64,000 nt of DNA, taken from NCBI GenBank assembly GCA_024529925.1, contig JAFEUB010000736.1, forward strand, positions 873,501 through 937,500, written 5' to 3'. Shown here in pieces: positions 1 to 15,385 of the stretch. Under the pieces are notes generated by a model. That model was not told the origin of the DNA, did not search any database, and was given only the letters and a program-made list of their open reading frames with translations. Position 1 is the stretch's first letter. Each line of letters starts with the position of its first letter. The position numbers were made by a program, and so were the translations under genes. The stretch is from Ophthalmolycus amberensis. Its lineage: Eukaryota; Chordata; Actinopteri; Perciformes; Zoarcidae.

Positions 1-628
1 TCTTAATCCCCCAATATCTCCAAACACACCTCCACCTCTATAACTCACTGCCCCCAAACAAGAAACAGTTCCAGTATGTAACTCTGCAGTCATGAAGGTC
101 TTAAAATAATAGTTTATACACTTTTTAGCTTAGAGAGTAAGCCAGAGGCATCCAGCAGAGACTCCAGGAAGTTACTGTTCCCAGACAAGACGTAGTCCAG
201 TGTTACAGAATATAACCCCCTGTAAACAGCAAGTTGGACTTTTTACACTTCAGATTAAACAAACAAGACAAAACACACAAATTAGTGAGCTTCGAAGGTG
301 TTGGTAGGCCGGTTTTGTCACCTAACTCTGTACAACAAAGTCAAAAAGCTAGTTCCCAAATGTCTTATTATTCTCTTAAAAATCATGGCTGTAAGTTCTT
401 TGACTCTGCCTCCGTGAATCATGAGATCTGTCGCTCTCAGTAGTTTGATCCTGTCTTCTCAGCGAGTGATTGGAGAGGTAGAGCGCTCAGCGACGCTGGT
501 TTCCGTGAAGTAAAACTGCTGGTGGAAGCACTGTGTCCGTTCGTGCGCTTTGAGGCTGCCCGTGAGCGAGTCTCTAAAGAGAACAATACTTGGTTTCATA
601 AGCTCTTTGCTTGGCACACGTTGCTGAA
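1..628. other. Downstream flank / probable 3' UTR of tnfrsf1a
   Basis: No coding exon is recognised here. On the minus strand this follows the TAA stop of tnfrsf1a, so part of it is probably its 3' UTR. Small open frames on both strands lack homology, splice context or codon bias. Confidence 0.5.
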
Positions 629-5195
<4,567 letters not shown>

Positions 5196-5478
5196 TATCT
5201 TACAGGTTTAAGTCAATCCATCTGAGGACACATGTAAGGAAAACGATCTTTAAAACAACTCGAAACAGCCAATGTAATAGCGATACAACTCACAGGTATA
5301 GTGTGTTCTATTACTGAGTCCATCTTTTGCTGAGTGACGGACAGACAACAGGCTCTGTGCCCACACACTACTCATTAAAACAAATAATTCAACGCCTTGA
5401 ATTCCCTTAAATGTACAATGAGATCAAGATGAACTCATCTTTCTTAATGTCATAGGTAAAAAACAACAACTAAAGGTT

Positions 5479-5560
5479 AGCTAGGGCTGTCGTCGAAATC
5501 CTTAGTCGATTAACATGCACGCGATTTTCTCGACTAATTAATAAGTTGATTTAGTCGACA
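5479..5560. repeat. Degenerate dispersed repeat with AGTCGATTAA / CTCGACTAAT motifs
   Basis: Text such as GGGCTGTCGTCGAA, TTAGTCGATTAACATGC and CTCGACTAATTAATAAG is typical of a common fish interspersed element. Weaker relatives occur at 31970-32080, 47560-47620 and 53634-53720. Family name not assigned. Confidence 0.5.
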
Positions 5561-6104
5561 GATCTGTAAAGCGGAGTGTCTCCACGAAGAATCACACAAA
5601 AGCACCACTTTCAATCTTGAAAATAAAACCTAAATACAATTGTCCAGATAATCCTGTTATTGGCACACAATGATGACAACAGGGCCTCAAGTTTCAGTTT
5701 ATAATGTGCTTTAGTGGTGCACATTCACATTTACCGTTTTATATATTATTATAATTACAAATTACTACAAACCAGTGAACCTGGGTCGGTCAGGGCCCTG
5801 GGGCCAGTTAGTGTTCCAGCCTGAAAACAGCTTTATGTCTGACTAAAGTTGAACCGAGTCTGACAATGTAGAGCTGAGCCTTCTTTGGCCTTTATTCAGG
5901 CGCTGACTCAGCTCATATAAGAATAGACAAGTTTTCTCTATTTATTTCCATCCATCAGTAAATAATGTTTTCTGGTGTGTAAATATAATCCTTATATGCA
6001 TAATTTACATGGTTGAAAATATTAAATCTACCCAAACTTAACTAAATAACTCCTGACCCATAACTGATTCCTTAATGGGTCAATTCACCCACATTAGAAA
6101 AGAT

Positions 6105-6260
6105 GGATGGTAAATGGACTTGTACTTTTATAGCTCTTTGATAGTCTCCTGCCCACTCGAAGCTCTTTAACACTACATGTCATTCACCATTCACACACTG
6201 ATGGCAGGGGGCTGCCATGCAAGGTGCCACACCGCAGGGGTGCAATTAGGAAGACACATG
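6105..6260 (+). repeat. Fish dispersed repeat (LINE/SINE-tail-like)
   Basis: Contains AAATGGACTTGTACTTTTAT, ACACTACATGTCATTCACC, ATTCACACACTGATGGC and GGCTGCCATGCAAGGTGCCA in the order I know from a very common teleost interspersed repeat. Exact borders uncertain. Confidence 0.6.
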
Positions 6261-9200
6261 GACATGGACTAGATTGAAGGACATCCCTGCTCTACCACAG
6301 AGCCACAGTCCATGCATGTGTTTTGGTATCCAACCTGCAGTTAGTTTTAGATTTACCTGCTGAGGTTTTGAGTCATCCACCGCTGAGATCACTATAAAAT
6401 TGAGGTCAAGGAAAATACATTTGAGGTGTTTGAGGTGTTGATTATTAGTCAGGATCATCAACACAGGAACTACTATATGACAAATAAATAGTTTATAAAC
6501 AGTAGAACTTTTAGAAGTGGTTTTCTCAACACATAAGCTGATAAAACAAAACCATCTGAAAGGTCGTATAGATTAATTTAATATTTGGATCAAAAGTAAA
6601 AGCCACGGCATTTTATTTTGTTTCAATACCAAACATCATATCATATAACGCATTTGAAAACAAAAGCTCTTGGCTGACTTTTTTCATTTTATTGAAAGTA
6701 AACTATCATTTTAAAAATGTCAAATGAATGGATTCTCCTCAGCTAGAAATACGCGTTGAAAGTTATTTAATTAAAGGGATTTTAAAAAACACGTTCGGCT
6801 ATTTTATTGAATATGCATGCCTACAATAGTTCGTGGCGAAATAAAGAATGAATTGGTCTACAGCCAATTAAAAAAAACGACTGTTGCATACTTTGTGCCA
6901 CTTGTTTGGCAGCTTCGCTCCTCACTTCCCTGTCGAAGTGGGACGCCGAGATTTCACTTTAATTAACTTTAACACCTTCAAAACTCAACCCGACGACTTA
7001 CGTGTGTACATACAACGTTGACGTACTGTGTCGACTTAATCTACACTCTAGATTTTACTGTTTTTCTTGCTTGTGTCGTTGGTTTCGGTTCAGCCGGAGA
7101 CCACACAACGCCCACCACAGTCCGATACGAAGATCTGATCGCTCCTTCCCACAGACTGACATGCAGAGTTATTTTACCGTCACTTACCTGCACAACCACC
7201 GCAACGAGGGGTCTCTCTTTTACTTCAGATCCATACATCGACATCAATGTAAATTCAATTTAACATAACTATGTTTGTTTATTTTTTAATCGACGGAAGA
7301 GCGACCGCTGCCCCATTCGACTGAGCACGAGCGAGTAGGGGGGCGGACTCAAACGGGAAATAGCCGCGTCACGAGACAGACCATTTCAAGGAATTGTGAG
7401 TTTGGCAAGACATCTCCGGGCAAAACAACACACTTAACCCGTTGGCTGTGATGATCAGAGCAGACATGCACGCCTATAAGTCTCCAGGTGACTCATTGTC
7501 AGATGATTACCACCCAAAATATAGACGATATGTAGGTCATTCCTAGCATTTGGTGCCATTTGAGTCCCCACTCCATAATACGGTATATTTTGTGTAAAGA
7601 TGGCCTTATAATTCTTTCTAAAAGCTTGTCTTACATGGTTAACCCCCCTCTACCATAAAACAAAATGATATGTACGCAGGAATGATTTAATTGAAAATAA
7701 TTACTCCAATTTTAGCAAAAGTAGGCTAAACTGTCATGTCCCCAATCATGTTTGGTCAAATTATGATACAGATATAAGCAATATAAATCAAACAAATTCC
7801 AAATTTTTCCTCATTGTTGTATAGCTATATTTATAATATTCCTCACCAAATGTTATTTTTTGTTATTAATGCGCTTTTAATGCTTAAAATCTTTAAGATA
7901 TGTTTTGTCCCTGAGTTGGCTGTCCCCCCTGTTACTATGATGCAAATCTCCCTGCACATGCCCCCTGACATTTCCTCAAGTCATGTGACTAAGAAAGTAG
8001 CACTTTTTGGGGGAAAATAATCTAAGTAAGTATCACTCTTTCACAAACCTTTTTAATCAATGTTTTAGAATGCTTGAATGATGTTGTAAACCATTACATA
8101 TCCATCCTGTTATGCTTATTCATAGTGGAAACCAATCATTTTTGGTAATTTTGAAAATAAGGTTAATAAATGTACAAAAAATCTTCCTCTGTTGTCACTA
8201 AGTGCTAGCTTGTTTTTCAGCTCTATTTAAACACACTCGTCACTTTTAACATTTCATACACTTCACTTGGTTTACAGTCCTGTTATCTGTTTTTGTGTGC
8301 ACTTTAAATCATTGTTTATCGTAGAAAATGATATTAAGAGTATATAATAAAGGTTCATATATAGGGACTATTCCCCATTCATTGTAGGGCCATTCCTGTA
8401 TAAAGTGCAGAGTAAGTATAAGTAGTTTCACTGTAATTACTGGCACCATAATTGGAGTACGCTGGTAATTTAGTCAGCGGGGCAGCAGAGTGTATGCTCG
8501 TGTGACTTTGCTGGTACAGTAGTCGACATCTAAGAGCTCAGTCAGCAGAGCAAGACAAGCGCTTCCTCAGAAAAACCACATCCTTCCTTTTTAGTGAGCA
8601 AAAATGTGTAGTCTTCCTCTTCTCTGTCTCTCTCTGGCTGTCTTATGCACATAAACTGTGGCACATATGATATACAGACACTTCAAGTCTTTTCTTACAT
8701 GCACATGCAAACACTCACACTGATGAGTTTCACACAGCCAGTGAGGACAGATCTGAGTCTTGTTTATTCTCTGTTTACTTCATCACAACACACCTCAACG
8801 TGTTCCCGGCAAGTTCTGATCAAACAGAGTAATCCTTTCGGTCAAGCAGCCTAATACTGAAACCTCGAGATAATCATGACCAGGTTTGCTCTAAGTCACC
8901 TCCGAGTAATTTTACTGCTCAGTCATCCTCTCTTCCAGTCATCCCTGTAATTTCAGTGTTTCAGAGGCAGCCCCTTCATGGTGCTGCCTCCTCACCCCGA
9001 GGCCCTGTTTCACAGTTGACAGGAGGTCACGTGTTGTGAGAAGAGCATAACATGACAGCTGAATGTTAGAGCGTGCCGAGATGAAGAAAGGCTGCCACTC
9101 AGCGTCTAATTCAGTTTGAGATTAGGATCTTTCTGAAGTGGAGACCGTTTGATTGTAAAAAGAAATGTACAAAAACGAGACACTGGTGGTGAACAAAAAT

Positions 9201-9743
9201 AATTGTTTGGAAAAGATCTTCACACAAATGCAGATTAGCTGGTCATCACCAATCAACTAATGACACCAAACGTTCTCACACTTAAAAATGTTTATTCGAG
9301 AATAGAAGACTTCCCCAAACACTCATTACTGACCGCAGCATTTTACTCTCATCGCAGTGGACAGATAATCATCTCAGCTACCACACACAGAAAGTATTAC
9401 ACGCAGGCAATGCAGTGAGGAGTAATTCAAACAGCAATAAACAGCAATAGGTTACATGTCAATCTCAAGGCAGACATGATAAGATGACTCATGTTACTTT
9501 GGTATTTGGTATTTTGATGGAGATCTCTTTTTATTGCTCACTCCTGTGTGTCATAACGTTGCAGAGCAGCTCATCAGAATAATGTAGTTTCTTGGTATAA
9601 TGTTTATCCCCTCAGCAGCTTTCTGTAAGAGCAACTGGATGGCTTTTGAGTCAAATAAGTGGTGTATTATATCCTCAAATGACCTTGTCATTCAATTCTA
9701 AGAAAGAGATAAAGAGACGGATGTAAGATATACTTAGAGCTTA

Positions 9744-9745
<2 letters not shown>

Positions 9746-9801
<56 letters not shown>
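9746..9801. repeat. (GA)n microsatellite
   Basis: Near-pure GA dinucleotide run with one GC interruption in the spacer upstream of the cd27-like gene. Confidence 0.95.
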
Positions 9802-9808
<7 letters not shown>

Positions 9809-10091
9809 ATTGTTTGCAGCCTAAAGATTGATTTTTGATGAAACGAGAGAGATGGTGCCTGTGGAAAGAAAGTGGCGGCTGGAGGAGCGTATGTTTTTGT
9901 GCACAGAGCCAGGGGGTCGCAGCAAAAGTCAAAGACAGGATGAAAGAGAGCGGCAGAGAGATTTCACAGTCAAGATACTTTCATAATGAGTCATCACTTT
10001 ACGAATTATCCCCTGACACACTTCTGGAACCCTGTTCAGTCTCCCACTCAGAGGGTCCCAGGTCACATCTTGTCTCACCTTCTCGTCCACG

Positions 10092-10464
10092 GTAAGTAAA
10101 GGCTGTCAGCGAGAGGCTTTCAATCATAGCTGTCAGACAAACCTGTGTTAAAAGCTTTCTGTAATGTCCCTGTAAAGTTAGAAAGCTGTTTGTTTTAGTA
10201 CAATGCTTATTTTTCTCTGTCAGTACTATGTTATCTGAAAAGTGTACGTACAGTTTATTGTGTAGCTTCACTGGCAAATTCTGTGTTTATTATGACGCGT
10301 GAATACTTTATAGCGCTACAGACCTTTGTTATTTTATCAAAGATGCATGTTGTTTCACTCAGTGTCTGTTTTGTGAATATATCTGATGAAATAAATACAT
10401 TTTCCTCCACCTCCTCTCTCTGCTCATCCTCATCCTCATCCTCTTTTTGTTTTCTTCTTCACAG
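10092..10464 (+). promoter_or_regulatory. Candidate 5' UTR intron of the cd27-like gene
   Basis: The sequence CCACG|GTAAGTAAAG at 10091/10092 is an excellent splice donor. The tract TTTTGTTTTCTTCTTCACAG ending at 10464 is an excellent acceptor and lies immediately before the start codon at 10465. I infer a noncoding first exon ending at 10091 and a 373-bp intron. No transcript evidence is available here. Confidence 0.45.
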
Positions 10465-13400
10465 ATGCAGCCACTCTCTTATTTAGTTTTTACTTTCCTG
10501 TGCAGTCTCTCTTTCCTCTCTCCTGTGTTTTCCATACACTGCAATAACACACAATATGCCTGGCCAATGGACCGACCAAACTTGTGCTGTAACATGTGCC
10601 CACCAGGTACTGTACAATTACTCCGTTTTGTCTTGACAGATTTCATAGTTGTAATGCAAACAGGTTATATTATTGTATTATTCCAGGTGAATATATGGCG
10701 TGGCGTTCAGACATCATTTGTAAAATTGACTGTCGACCCTGCGTTGGTGACCGGTACGGTGATGCTTACAACACGGAGCTCAACTGCAAAAACTGCAAAA
10801 ACTGCAATAAACGTAAGTAATTTCACAGCTTTTCTCTTTCTTGGCGTGTAAAGTATATGTGAGACCTGAACTGTGTGAAAATCCTACTTATAGACACACA
10901 ACTGAAACAGCCTTTGTGACAGAAGTTATATCACTGTAGTTTATCTGATATTATATAATATTCTAAGACATAGCTCACAGAGACTCAAGGAGGCTTCAAA
11001 TAGGGGAATTCTTGCTCATACAGGATTTTAACCTCTTTTATTTTGACAATCAGCCCCCTGATGATGCATGAAAAACAGAACATTTGAAGTAAATATGATT
11101 ATTGGACTCTCTCATTATCAGACAGGTTGAAGAAGAATGCTAGAAACAGAAACACAGAGCAGTAGATGCCGTGTGTAGTGAAGTGATTCAATATTACTAT
11201 AGAAATCCTGTGAAACATTGTGGTTCCCATGTTGTGTGTCATATCTTTTGAGCATGATATGATGCGAGATGCGAGATGTGACAAGTCCAGTTAGAACATA
11301 CAACAGAAGACGGGCAATTAGCTGTTACTCAACTCTCTCTGTAGATCATGATTTCAGAGAAGTTTGCCCATAGAGACCTGAAGCCACACCTGTGAGGGGA
11401 TTTCCCGTTATGCGTGTCATGGTGGGATACAGTCAGAGAGAGATTAAAAGGAGGAGGGGATTTGGGGGGGTCTGAGAAACCCTCTGTAAACCAGCTCAGA
11501 AGGTTATTAAGGTGGGATTCAACAGCAGTAACAACACGATCAGCAGCACAGCCCACTAATTGTGGTAAAGATAGGAGGAGGTTCAAAAATTAGACTTTTT
11601 TTCATGTCGGTGGAATAAAGAGAAAAACACAGAAAAGAGATAAACATCGGAAAGAGCAGCAGACACAAATGTCATATCCTATGTTATTACGCAGGCCTCT
11701 GCCCTGCTACAAGTGAGCAAAAACAGCCTGTTGTGCTTATTTTTAAATGTCACTGTGGAAAACACAGAGGGGAGAAAACACAGAAGTGTCAGAAAGTGCA
11801 TGTGATTCTTTTGACTTGACTTTTACGTGTGCACAGAGATGCTCTCTTTACATATCATAATCAAAGGGTGAGCATATGTCGATCCAATGTTACAATCTGA
11901 CATTACACTGAAAGGGATGAAGGTGGGTGTTTAAAATGTCAAAAACATCCAATCCGACACATGAAGGGGCTTTATGCCAATTAACGGCCGTGGAAACTAA
12001 TTCAGGTGGAAATGATTCAACCCACACAAGAACCACACTGCCTTTGCAATACAACAGTATTAATATTTTTTTGGGTTATCTTTGGTCTCCATCAGGGTTT
12101 GGAAGTGCAACAGTTTCAACGGAGGCACCGTTCCACATATTTTAAACCTTTATACAAATGTTTTTTTATGCAGTATAACATTTTCAGTTCTCGAATCCCC
12201 TAATTTATGTCATTGTCTGAGTTTTATATCCTATGTTGGACTGGTTAACAAATGGTTTGCTGACTATGGCACCATGGGACTCATAGAAGTGTTTTTGTGA
12301 ATTGGTGTTGAAGTATGCACTTGAATGCATTATTCTGAAAGAAAGTCAAATAGGTCTTCAAAGTGAAATTCTGCTTTCACTGAGAAATAACAGCTGTGGC
12401 CGTCTCTAAAGAACAGGCGTCAAAAGTGATATTATAACCGTCTTATGACACAAAACCAAAATCTATGCCTGGCATATACCCAGTTTGTGAGTCATTTCTC
12501 ATTTTCTGATATATGTCATGTTTTACCTTTGTGCATATGTGTCACACACGCTAACATACTCAGAATTATGACCAACTTTGATCTTTTAATGACTGTTTTT
12601 TTTTATTTTTTACAGCGAACATGGAGTATAGTTCACCCTGTAGCACCACTCATAACGCTGTGTGCAGATGTAAAGCTGACTACAGATGCAACGACGATTC
12701 GTGTGTGCCGATACCATCTACCACCACCAAATCCACACTCCCTCCATCCACACTCCCTCCTCCATCCACACTCCCTCCTCCATCCACACTCCCTCCATCC
12801 ACTACAGGTACCTTTGGCAGACTTTTCTACTAATCTGCTCATTTAACAAAAATAAGATACGGACCTCTCTGGTTCAGCATCAGTTGCATCGCAACCAACA
12901 TCACTTTTGGGTCATGTGATGCACCCGTAACCACATTTAACTGTGATGTCAGAGTGTACAGGTTGAACCAATCACTATTAGGAAGCGAAAAAAACAAGAT
13001 TGTTAGCTGAACGAAAGTTATAACTTGATTTGTTTAGTTTTTGTGTGTTGTGCATTAAATGGAGGATAATACACAGCCAGCCATTGACACAAATCTTATT
13101 CTGCGTATCACTGCTGCTATTGCTTGAGGGGTGGTAACGACTGTAAGTTAGTGGAAACACATACATTTTACTAGATTATTTTAGTTAAAAAGCATACAAA
13201 AGATGTTGACAGATTAAAGTTAACGCAGGACTCTCGATTATAAACCATACAGTCAATGTTAACAACTAGATATTTTAAAGCTGCACTCGCAAAGGTTTTC
13301 CTATCAAAAAAAGGGTTAAAAGACTACTTTATGTGAAAGGAGTCGCTTGAAGTGACAAACCCATAGTTTGTTTGTTTTTATTAAAGCAAAAGTCTGATTA

Positions 13401-14574
13401 ACCCACCGTATGCTACCTGCTCAGCACTAAAACGCCTACAGACAGAAGTTAGCGACTAGCTGGTGAACAAAGCGGAGCATTAGCAGCTAAAGAGACAGAT
13501 ATTTCCCTCGGGAGTTGGTGGAGAACAAAACAGAGCAAAAAAGAAGAATGAGAAACCTAAAGTAACTCCAAATAAATGCTTATGTTGCTCCGTGTCTACT
13601 GGATGTGTAAACAGGCAAAAGGATAATATGCAGCAGTCAGAGATACTGTGCAGATTTAAACATTGTAATTGATTTCCTCCATTATTATCGTTTCATCATT
13701 TGGCGCTCCAGCTGCTCCATAAAAAAGGTGGTCTTTTTTTAATGCACTTTGATTTTTCAAACAATGATAATAATGTAGATACATTCTTTTACATGGTCTC
13801 AGTTCTCTTGTTTACACTGCAGTAACCATGGTGTATGGTCACACACACACAAGGTGCCATGAGTTAATTATAAATACCGTAGTGTTGTGTGGTTCTATAT
13901 CCAGACTTCCTGTTCAAAAATAATAGGACCTCAGATTGAACTCACTGGCTAATCTGCACCACGAGTAGTTCAATATTTCCATTGAGCTATTAAATGTTCC
14001 TGCACTGAGCTGATACAGGTTTTTTTTATCTCTTGCCCTCCAGTCCTCACTACTCTCTGGACACCTCAACCAATCAGAGGTAAGGTAAAGTTCTGTGTGT
14101 GCCAGTTAAAAACAAGGACATAACTGAACTTCTCCAGTGAAGGTTTATCTCAATCTTTCAAAAATGTCTTACAGATACAGTCTGGTTCCTGGTGATAATT
14201 GCCCTCCTGTGTGCAGGAATCACACTTGCTGCTGTAGCAAAAATCAAGCCCTTTGTGCGTTGGATCAAAGCCAAACACGGTTAGTAGGTTATTATTATGA
14301 ATCAGATAACCTGCAGCAGAGTACAAACACAGGACGTACACTGAGCATTTTACTTTTATCATTTTATAATGTGCACGAATTTGCATTTTTTTCATTAAAA
14401 TTTGAAGTGATTATTAACTTGTATTTCAATCTAATCACACAAAAAAACGTGCTCCTACTCTTTTGTTGCTCAGGCTACATTTTGGCCAAAGTCCCTCAAC
14501 CAGTACCACAATGCTCCGAGGACGAAGAAGTATCTACGCCTGTCCAGGAAGTTCTTGGGAAATGTGAAGTGTGA
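10465..14574 (+). CDS. cd27: CD27-like TNF receptor (TNFRSF7), 6 coding exons
   Basis: Costimulatory receptor of lymphocytes by family analogy (ligand CD70, TRAF-linked NF-kB signalling). Exons: 10465-10606, 10687-10812, 12616-12807, 14044-14079, 14175-14279, 14474-14574. Phases agree and the sum is 702 nt, giving 233 aa (human CD27 is 260). The signal peptide is about residues 1-24 (start MQPLSYLVFTFLCSLSFL). Cysteine-rich repeats contain LCCNMCPPG, CRPCVGDRYGDAY and CRCKADYRCNDDSC; the first and last resemble CD27's CCQMCEPG and its CRNGWQCRDKEC stretch. A Pro/Ser/Thr stalk made of tandem STLPP units precedes a membrane segment at about 168-187 (VWFLVIIALLCAGITLAAVA). The short tail ends with PVQE (223-226), matching the TRAF-binding consensus and CD27's PIQE. 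Identity rests on tail, CRDs and position beside tnfrsf1a; another small TNFR paralogue is possible. An in-frame ATG at 10447 lies inside the putative acceptor tract and is not preferred. Confidence 0.8.
12733..12803 (+). repeat. 15/18-bp coding minisatellite in cd27-like stalk
   Basis: Four tandem copies of a TCCACACTCCCTCC unit, 15 or 18 bases apart, inside exon 12616-12807. They encode repeated Ser-Thr-Leu-Pro-Pro(-Pro). Unit lengths are multiples of three, so length variants would remain in frame. Confidence 0.9.
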
Positions 14575-15385
14575 GTTAAAGAGCCTGAACTTGGATGAGC
14601 AAGGATTTGACAGGCGAACATTTAGAGCAAAACATCTCCCGTTGCTTTGGACATTAATGACAAATGGGGGCAAACGTTACTTGGCCCATGCTGACGAATG
14701 GAACCACAGAAAACGTTTGTTTCAGGATATGTGAAACGTGACATCTGTGACATTAAGGTGATACCAGTGTGTAAAAACATCTGAAAGACAATGAACATAC
14801 TGAATGTGATACTGTATTGGTCATGCATGAGTTATAAATTGTGCAGTATGTTTCTAAATGCAGGTATGTACTATTGTACACAGAAGTTAAAGATATTTCA
14901 CATCTTAACGTTTATAGGTGTATATATAAATACAATTTTCAGATAACACATATCAAATGTGAATGTTTTTAACATGCATTTCTACTTAGTTTTCTTTATT
15001 CTAAATAAAATTGTGTTGTAATCAAAATGCCTCATTTATGCAAAACATTAAACATTCAGGTCAAATACTTGAAAGCAAAGTGACAGAGCGTATTAAAGAG
15101 TATTTACATGACATTTAAAAATAATAACTTACAAAGCAGATCACCCTCCAACTCTTCCCGGAAGTAAAGTTTCTGGTGTGTACTGCCTACAAGTTTTCTT
15201 GGAACCTGCAGATAAAAATGTCTCTGCAGAGCACTGAGATCCCTTCACAGTTTGCAAAAGACGAGATGGATCTGCTTCACACTCATCTGCGGTTTCACAG
15301 TTTTACAGTTCCTTTAAAATAATTTGTCTGGGATGAATCTGTCCGTAACCACCAACACAAATCTTCGAGGGTTTTTTAGGATGCA
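14575..15385. other. Convergent spacer: 3' UTRs of cd27-like and ltbr-like genes
   Basis: About 810 bases between two stop codons facing each other. It is AT-rich, holds the paired poly(A) hexamers near 15000 and no recognisable coding exon. Confidence 0.65.
14995..15009. promoter_or_regulatory. Overlapping poly(A) signals for convergent genes
   Basis: AATAAA on the plus strand at 15004-15009 lies about 430 bases after the cd27-like stop. TTTATT at 14995-15000 is AATAAA on the minus strand, about 390 bases after the ltbr-like stop. The two hexamers are four bases apart, so the convergent genes may share one termination zone. Confidence 0.55.

Larger units (their letters stand above)
5196..10464. 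other. Intergenic spacer between tnfrsf1a and cd27-like gene
   Basis: A head-to-head spacer of about 5.3 kb. I see no coding exon with splice context. It holds degenerate dispersed repeats (5479-5560, 6108-6260), AT-rich unique sequence, a GA microsatellite (9746-9801) and, near its right end, a strong splice-donor consensus at 10091/10092 that may end a noncoding first exon of the plus-strand receptor. Promoters of both divergent genes must lie in or near this region, but no TATA box or CpG island is convincing. Confidence 0.55.

Noticed and set aside
12633..12842. Minus-strand ORF rich in Arg-Glu-Cys-Gly-Trp-Arg repeats
   Set aside because: It is the antisense of the cd27-like stalk minisatellite and extracellular exon.
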